From contig CAJWIT010000006.1 of NCBI GenBank assembly GCA_913041945.1, positions 1-59,208 on the forward strand: 59,208 nt of DNA, in the 5' to 3' direction. Below, piece by piece: positions 55,752 to 59,208 of this stretch. The stretch's first letter is position 1. Each line of letters starts with the position of its first letter. The notes beneath the pieces are model-generated. The model did not search any database. It worked only from the letters and a program-made list of their open reading frames with translations, and had not been told where the DNA came from. A program made the position numbers and the translations under genes. The DNA comes from an uncultured Fidelibacterota bacterium (GTDB lineage: Bacteria; Fidelibacterota; Marinisomatia; Marinisomatales; UBA8229).

Positions 55752-56505
55752 TGTCAATCAACCTGACCTTCCCCAGATAAGCAGCTCCGAACCTTCGTTT
55801 GTTTATATCTTTAATGTAGTCTACTTTGAATCCAAAATTTTCTAGTTTTCTTTTTACTTCTTTTGTGGAAATATTCTGTCTTAGTGTGCGATGGAATTCT
55901 GCTGCAATTTTTTTATTATCCGACCCTAAGAGGCTGTTCCGGGAACTGTAGGCCAGCCCACTGTTTTCCCGGACAGTATCACATGGAATGATTTCTGTGT
56001 TAATAAACATTGCCTTTGTCATGTTTTTAATGAGAACATATTGTTGGTAATCTTTTTCCCCAAAATAAGCCCGCCCCGGCTTTATAATATTTAGGAGTTT
56101 CATTACAATTGTCAGAACGCCATCGAAATGGCCCGGCCTGTGGGTTCCGCACAGTTTTTTGCTGAAATCTGTTTCAATAATTTTATACAAATAATCATCA
56201 GAATAAAGTTCCTCATAAGCAGGGAGAAAAAGATACTGAACACCTGCCTTTTGCAACAAGCCCCGATCTTTTCTTAGTGTTTTAGGATAAGCAGAAAAAT
56301 CGTCAGAATTGTTGAATTGTGTGGGGTTTATAAAAACACTCACAACGGAAATGTCGTTTTCTTTCATACAGCGGCTAACAAGGGACATATGCCCCTTGTG
56401 TAAGGCACCCATAGTTGGAATAAAACCGACTGTTTTCCCGGTGAAGCCAGGAGGTGTGCGCATGATTTTGCGCCATTCAGATACAGAGGAAATAGTTTTT
56501 AGCAT
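55738..56505 (-). CDS. panC: Pantoate-beta-alanine ligase (pantothenate synthetase)
   Basis: PanC joins pantoate to beta-alanine with ATP. The 255-aa protein shows the family motifs: GFIPTMGALHKGHMSL, the VFINPTQF segment, RPGHFDGVLTIVMKLLN, GEKDYQQ and SSRNSLL. The canonical RLIDN C-terminus is present (VRLIDNVKQ), so it is complete although shorter than the common 280 aa. It starts in the panB stop (TAATG). Confidence 0.95.
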   Translation of the reverse strand: MLKTISSVSEWRKIMRTPPGFTGKTVGFIPTMGALHKGHMSLVSRCMKENDISVVSVFINPTQFNNSDDFSAYPKTLRKDRGLLQKAGVQYLFLPAYEELYSDDYLYKIIETDFSKKLCGTHRPGHFDGVLTIVMKLLNIIKPGRAYFGEKDYQQYVLIKNMTKAMFINTEIIPCDTVRENSGLAYSSRNSLLGSDNKKIAAEFHRTLRQNISTKEVKRKLENFGFKVDYIKDINKRRFGAAYLGKVRLIDNVKQ

Positions 56506-57299
56506 TAAAAACTCTCCTCCTTGCCTGGGAAATGTTTCCTGCGCACATTATCGCAATATTGATTTAGCGCGTCTGTGATCAGCGTCTGGCCTTGAAGATA
56601 TTTCCTTAGGAATTTCGGGCTGAATTCATCATCCATCCCCAAGAGATCCTGCCATACCAGTATTTGTCCAGATGTGTGTGGGCCTGCTCCGATCCCGATT
56701 GTAGGGATGTGAAGTTCATTTGTAATTTTTTTTGCAAGACTACCGGGAACCATCTCTAAGACAAGCGAAAACACTCCGGCAGACTGTAAACTATGAGCAT
56801 CCATCAATATTTGTTCAGCCGTTTCTTTTTTATTTCCCTGTAGTTTGTGTCCACCAAACTGATGAACGGACTGGGGGGTAAGTCCTAGGTGTCCCATAAC
56901 AGGCACCCCCGACTCAATGATATGGGAAATGATATCCAGATGTCCTTTTGCACCCTCAATTTTCACCGCACTGGCACCGGACTTCATCAGTCTATCTACG
57001 GTGGCCATAGTTTCTTTTAGCCCTTTGCGATGAGCCAAAAAGGGCATATCAGCTGTTATAAAATAATCTGGTGCACCCCTGCGCACTGCCGCCACATGAA
57101 CTGCCATCATTTCTGTAGTAGCTTGAATGGTAGTACTATATCCATGGCAGACCATAGCAGCGCTGTCTCCTACCAAAATGGAATCAATATTTGATCCGCT
57201 GATTATTTTTGCGGATGTGAAATCATAACAGGTAATAAAACAGATTTTTTTGTTTTCTGCCTTTAGTTTTTGGAATCTTTGAATAGATTGAACAGCCAT
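56505..57299 (-). CDS. panB: 3-methyl-2-oxobutanoate hydroxymethyltransferase
   Basis: PanB makes ketopantoate from 2-ketoisovalerate and methylene-THF. The 264-aa TIM-barrel has ITCYDFTSAKI, VGDSAAMVCHGYSTT, the AVHVAAVRRGAPD segment, KIEGAK, the GHLGLTPQS segment and the IGIGAGPHTSGQILVWQDL segment, which match the metal and substrate sites. It lies 13 bases after the DUF2520 gene. Its 2-ketoisovalerate substrate is also the branched-chain 2-oxoacid that a BCKDH-type E1/E2 would consume. Confidence 0.96.
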   Translation of the reverse strand: MAVQSIQRFQKLKAENKKICFITCYDFTSAKIISGSNIDSILVGDSAAMVCHGYSTTIQATTEMMAVHVAAVRRGAPDYFITADMPFLAHRKGLKETMATVDRLMKSGASAVKIEGAKGHLDIISHIIESGVPVMGHLGLTPQSVHQFGGHKLQGNKKETAEQILMDAHSLQSAGVFSLVLEMVPGSLAKKITNELHIPTIGIGAGPHTSGQILVWQDLLGMDDEFSPKFLRKYLQGQTLITDALNQYCDNVRRKHFPGKEESF

Positions 57300-57312
57300 A
57301 TTGCGGTAGTTG

Positions 57313-58029
57313 TTAACTGTTATTAAAAATATTGTTGAATGCCTGGTAAATTTCCAAGAACGGTTCGTTTGAAAGCGCCTTCAAGTGTTTTTCAATAGTT
57401 GAGAAATCTTTTCTTGCAAACGGTCCTGTCAATGGCTTTTTTGCAGATGTTAAGTTTTGGCCAATACTCTCATAATATGGGTAAGCAAAAGACCGTGGCT
57501 GATGAAGATATTCTTCCAAGAAAGAAACAAATTTTTCCCATAAAATTGTAGAAAAGTTTCCGCTCATAACACACCAGGCATGGTAGAGTGGTTTCAGGTC
57601 GGAAGGAATGGTGCAGTGGGGGTTGTTAATCCCGGGAAAGATTTCTTCAAAAGAACGGCTGGATTTTTCCACAACAAAGGGGATCTTTTTATACATTTCC
57701 AATTTGTAAAGATGATCAGAAAACGAAAGAAGCGGATGGGCACTTTCAACTGACGGAAGAGACAGGATCCCCGAGCAGTGAATCCATATTCTGGCATCAT
57801 CAGCCGATCTATTGTCTTGGATAAATGAGGAAATGGCGTTATCACTGATTAACACAAGAACCCTCTCTGATTTTTCAAGAAGAGACTGAAAAGGGCCAGA
57901 GGATTGGCGCCACCAGTGATGATGGGGTATTCCAAGAAGATTGAAATAATGATGGAAATGAGAAGCCAGATTCCCATTTCCTACAATAAGGTAGGGATAT
58001 TTTGTTTTGTTTTCAGGTACCTGTCCCAT
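57313..58029 (-). CDS. Rossmann / DUF2520 oxidoreductase, candidate ketopantoate reductase
   Basis: This 238-aa protein has an N-terminal NAD(P)-binding segment (YLIVGNGNLASHF with G17xGxxA) and a C-terminal helical domain. The family is DUF2520: the ending of the Rossmann part is IHCSGILSL, then SAHPLLSFSD and the KPLYHAWCVMSGNF segment with the conserved Tyr-His. No PanE is encoded in the pantothenate block, where reduction of ketopantoate to pantoate is the only missing step. Francisella PanG is a reported alternative reductase in a similar place (from memory, not checked). The assignment is inference. Confidence 0.75.
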   Translation of the reverse strand: MGQVPENKTKYPYLIVGNGNLASHFHHYFNLLGIPHHHWWRQSSGPFQSLLEKSERVLVLISDNAISSFIQDNRSADDARIWIHCSGILSLPSVESAHPLLSFSDHLYKLEMYKKIPFVVEKSSRSFEEIFPGINNPHCTIPSDLKPLYHAWCVMSGNFSTILWEKFVSFLEEYLHQPRSFAYPYYESIGQNLTSAKKPLTGPFARKDFSTIEKHLKALSNEPFLEIYQAFNNIFNNS

Positions 58030-58101
58030 GGATCAAGTCCTTCTTTGTTCTTTTAATTTTATTTTCAGTCGCTGTTAAAACGTTGCTTAATCAGCGCTAT
58101 T

Positions 58102-58136
58102 TGGTAAATATTACTACAATTTTTATTACTTTACCA
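58102..58136. promoter_or_regulatory. Inverted repeat upstream of the pantothenate block
   Basis: TGGTAAA (58102-58108) and TTTACCA (58130-58136) form a 7-bp inverted repeat 21 bases apart, in the 120-base gap upstream of the DUF2520 start at 58029. A good AGAAGGA ribosome site precedes that ATG. The repeat might be an operator for the pan/coa operon or only an end of the SRAP transcript. Confidence 0.25.
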
Positions 58137-58149
58137 GAAAATTAATATT

Positions 58150-58839
58150 TTAGAACATAGTTAAAGTATTAAGATTTTCAATTGGCAAGATGCATTGTTT
58201 TGAATTGTTGGCAGGTGAATTTACAAATGTTGATACCGGATACAATTCCAGGAGCTTCTCATAAGGCTTGAGACATGTCAATGCTTCGTTAGGCGGGCAG
58301 TCAAAATTTATCCATAAGTCCATTTCTAGTTTGTCTAGGATTGCCGGCATTCGATTATGAATATGGTTTATTTGATTGGATGGATCGGTAGTAATCACAG
58401 CATAAGTAAGCCACCTTTTCTCTTGTTTGTCAACCCATTCATCCCACAATCCGGCCATTGGCAGGAGCTTGCTGTTAGGGTCGCGGATGTAGTAGGGGAT
58501 TTTTTTCCTACCCTCCCGTTTCCACTCGAAATATCCATCGCTAATGACTATACACCTTTTCTGATAAATCAGCGACTGAAAGGAAGGCTTTTCTCCTAGC
58601 GTTTCTGACCGGGCATTGATCATTTTAGCACCAATGGTTTTATCCTTTGCCCACGAGGGCACCAGCCCCCAGCACATAGGCTTGACCTTCCGTTTTCCAT
58701 CGTTCAGAAGGACCGGCGACATCTGTGTTGGCGCAATATTATAACTGGGCTTCCAGTCAAAATCGTTTTCCCATTCATCCACAAACAGCTCTTCTATAAT
58801 CTCAATTTTTCCTTTGGTGAGTGTTTTACGGCCGCACAT
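58150..58839 (-). CDS. yedK: SRAP domain abasic-site DNA-protein crosslink protein (HMCES/YedK type)
   Basis: SRAP proteins bind abasic sites in single-stranded DNA through a covalent bond to Cys2. The 229-aa protein has all the key residues: Cys2 (MCGRKTL), Asn75 (NARSET), Glu105 (DGYFEWK) and His161 (HNRMPAIL). YNIAPTQ and CWGLVPSWAKD are also typical. The length is normal. A CTACC-TCT-GGTAG repeat (58843-58855) lies four bases before its start, in the untranslated leader, and might be a regulatory site. Confidence 0.93.
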   Translation of the reverse strand: MCGRKTLTKGKIEIIEELFVDEWENDFDWKPSYNIAPTQMSPVLLNDGKRKVKPMCWGLVPSWAKDKTIGAKMINARSETLGEKPSFQSLIYQKRCIVISDGYFEWKREGRKKIPYYIRDPNSKLLPMAGLWDEWVDKQEKRWLTYAVITTDPSNQINHIHNRMPAILDKLEMDLWINFDCPPNEALTCLKPYEKLLELYPVSTFVNSPANNSKQCILPIENLNTLTMF

Positions 58840-58923
58840 TATCTACCTCTGGTAGTTGAATTCAGATTGTAGCAGATTAGGAAAGATGAATAGTTTTAGT
58901 AACACAGGTGAAAAACTAAAACG

Positions 58924-58940
58924 CGTCAGGCTTACTGACA
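58924..58940 (-). terminator. Weak terminator-like hairpin after the PII-like gene
   Basis: GTCAG and CTGAC flank a five-base loop about 28 bases downstream of the stop of the PII-like gene, and on the minus strand the stem is followed by GCGTTTTAGTTTTTC. The stem is short, so this is a tentative terminator. Confidence 0.35.
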
Positions 58941-58966
58941 AATGGTTAATATTTTAGGGAATTTTT

Positions 58967-59208
58967 TTATCCAATTGCCACCGAACCCGTTTCACCTGTC
59001 CGTATACGAACACACTCTTCAATGGGCAAGATAAAGATTTTCCCCCGACCTTTATCACCGTCTTTTTTAGCTACTTTTGTTATTGCCTCGACCGCAGGCT
59101 CTACGAATTCATCGTTTACCGCAATTTCCAATCTGACTTTTTTCAATAGGGTAATTTCATGAGAAATACCACGATATACTTCCTGGACTGGGAACTCTTT
59201 CCCCTGCC
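58967..59208 (-). CDS. PII-like nitrogen regulatory protein, C-terminal part (partial)
   Basis: Translating the last 242 bases on the minus strand gives an open frame without a start, ending at TAA (58967-58969). It reads as the last 79 residues of a PII signal protein: EVYRGISHEI (T-loop end), KKVRLEIAVNDEFVE, GRGKIFILPIEE (B-loop; canonical GDGKIFV) and VRIRTGETG at the C-terminus. PII proteins sense ATP/ADP and 2-oxoglutarate and control nitrogen or carbon partners. The T-loop position of Tyr51 is His here, so uridylylation at the usual site is not expected. Confidence 0.85.
   Translation of the reverse strand, partial: QGKEFPVQEVYRGISHEITLLKKVRLEIAVNDEFVEPAVEAITKVAKKDGDKGRGKIFILPIEECVRIRTGETGSVAIG

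Noticed and set aside
1-59208. tRNA, rRNA, CRISPR array, prophage or intact insertion sequence
   Set aside because: I saw no cloverleaf-like clusters, repeated spacer pattern, transposase or phage gene in the gaps or ORFs. Short or degenerate RNAs cannot be excluded without a covariance search.

Overview
This 59 kb window is a gene-dense, moderately AT-rich bacterial chromosome segment. It holds about 52 protein genes, and I recognised no rRNA, tRNA, CRISPR array or intact insertion sequence. Two TonB-dependent receptors (one with a CarboxypepD-reg-like N-terminal domain), lipobox and signal-peptide proteins, a DUF5117-type zinc metalloprotease and a two-polypeptide pyruvate:ferredoxin oxidoreductase point to a Gram-negative member of the FCB group. 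A marine candidate lineage such as Marinimicrobia (SAR406) would fit, but this placement rests on gene content and is inference; no rRNA is present to test it.

Layout. 1-4.3 kb: the tail of a TonB receptor, a 368-bp gap with a structured leader, then a fused E1-alpha/beta 2-oxoacid dehydrogenase and its E2. 4.3-6.8 kb: divergent psuG and a MATE exporter. 7-11.6 kb: two-ORF pyruvate:ferredoxin oxidoreductase, a GNAT protein and an ICMT-like membrane methyltransferase. 11.7-18 kb: exported met-zincin protease, DHFR-family reductase, penicillin-acylase-family hydrolase and GDPD phosphodiesterase, tightly packed. 31.5-18 kb (minus strand): an eleven-gene purine operon, purA-purL-purM-purQ(S)-purC-purE-purB-purF-purD-purN-purH, covering PRPP to IMP and on to AMP with every junction overlapping. 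31.6-36.6 kb: a second TonB receptor and a divergent copper P-type ATPase. 36.7-45.8 kb (minus): FetB-like permease, M23 lipoprotein peptidase, AroQ-like protein, small membrane protein, DUF3108 protein, glycosyltransferase 2, MgtE, CPBP protease, TrmH methyltransferase and amidohydrolase. 46-53.3 kb (plus): proS, recO, an unrecognised 287-aa protein, a rhomboid protease and ribD-ribE-ribBA-ribH. 58.8-53.4 kb (minus): SRAP protein and a pantothenate/CoA operon (DUF2520-panB-panC-coaBC-coaX-panD). The window ends inside a PII-like gene.

The strongest biology is metabolic. The purine, riboflavin and pantothenate/CoA routes are each nearly complete in one compact operon. Several genes are non-standard: PurQ carries a C-terminal extension that looks like two PurS units, PurE is the class II type with no PurK, and a DUF2520 Rossmann protein sits where a ketopantoate reductase is needed. 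A 3-dehydroquinate-dehydratase-like protein lacks most catalytic residues. The pyruvate:ferredoxin oxidoreductase alpha ORF has conserved sequence upstream of its first ATG but no ordinary start codon in frame; removing one CA unit would restore one.
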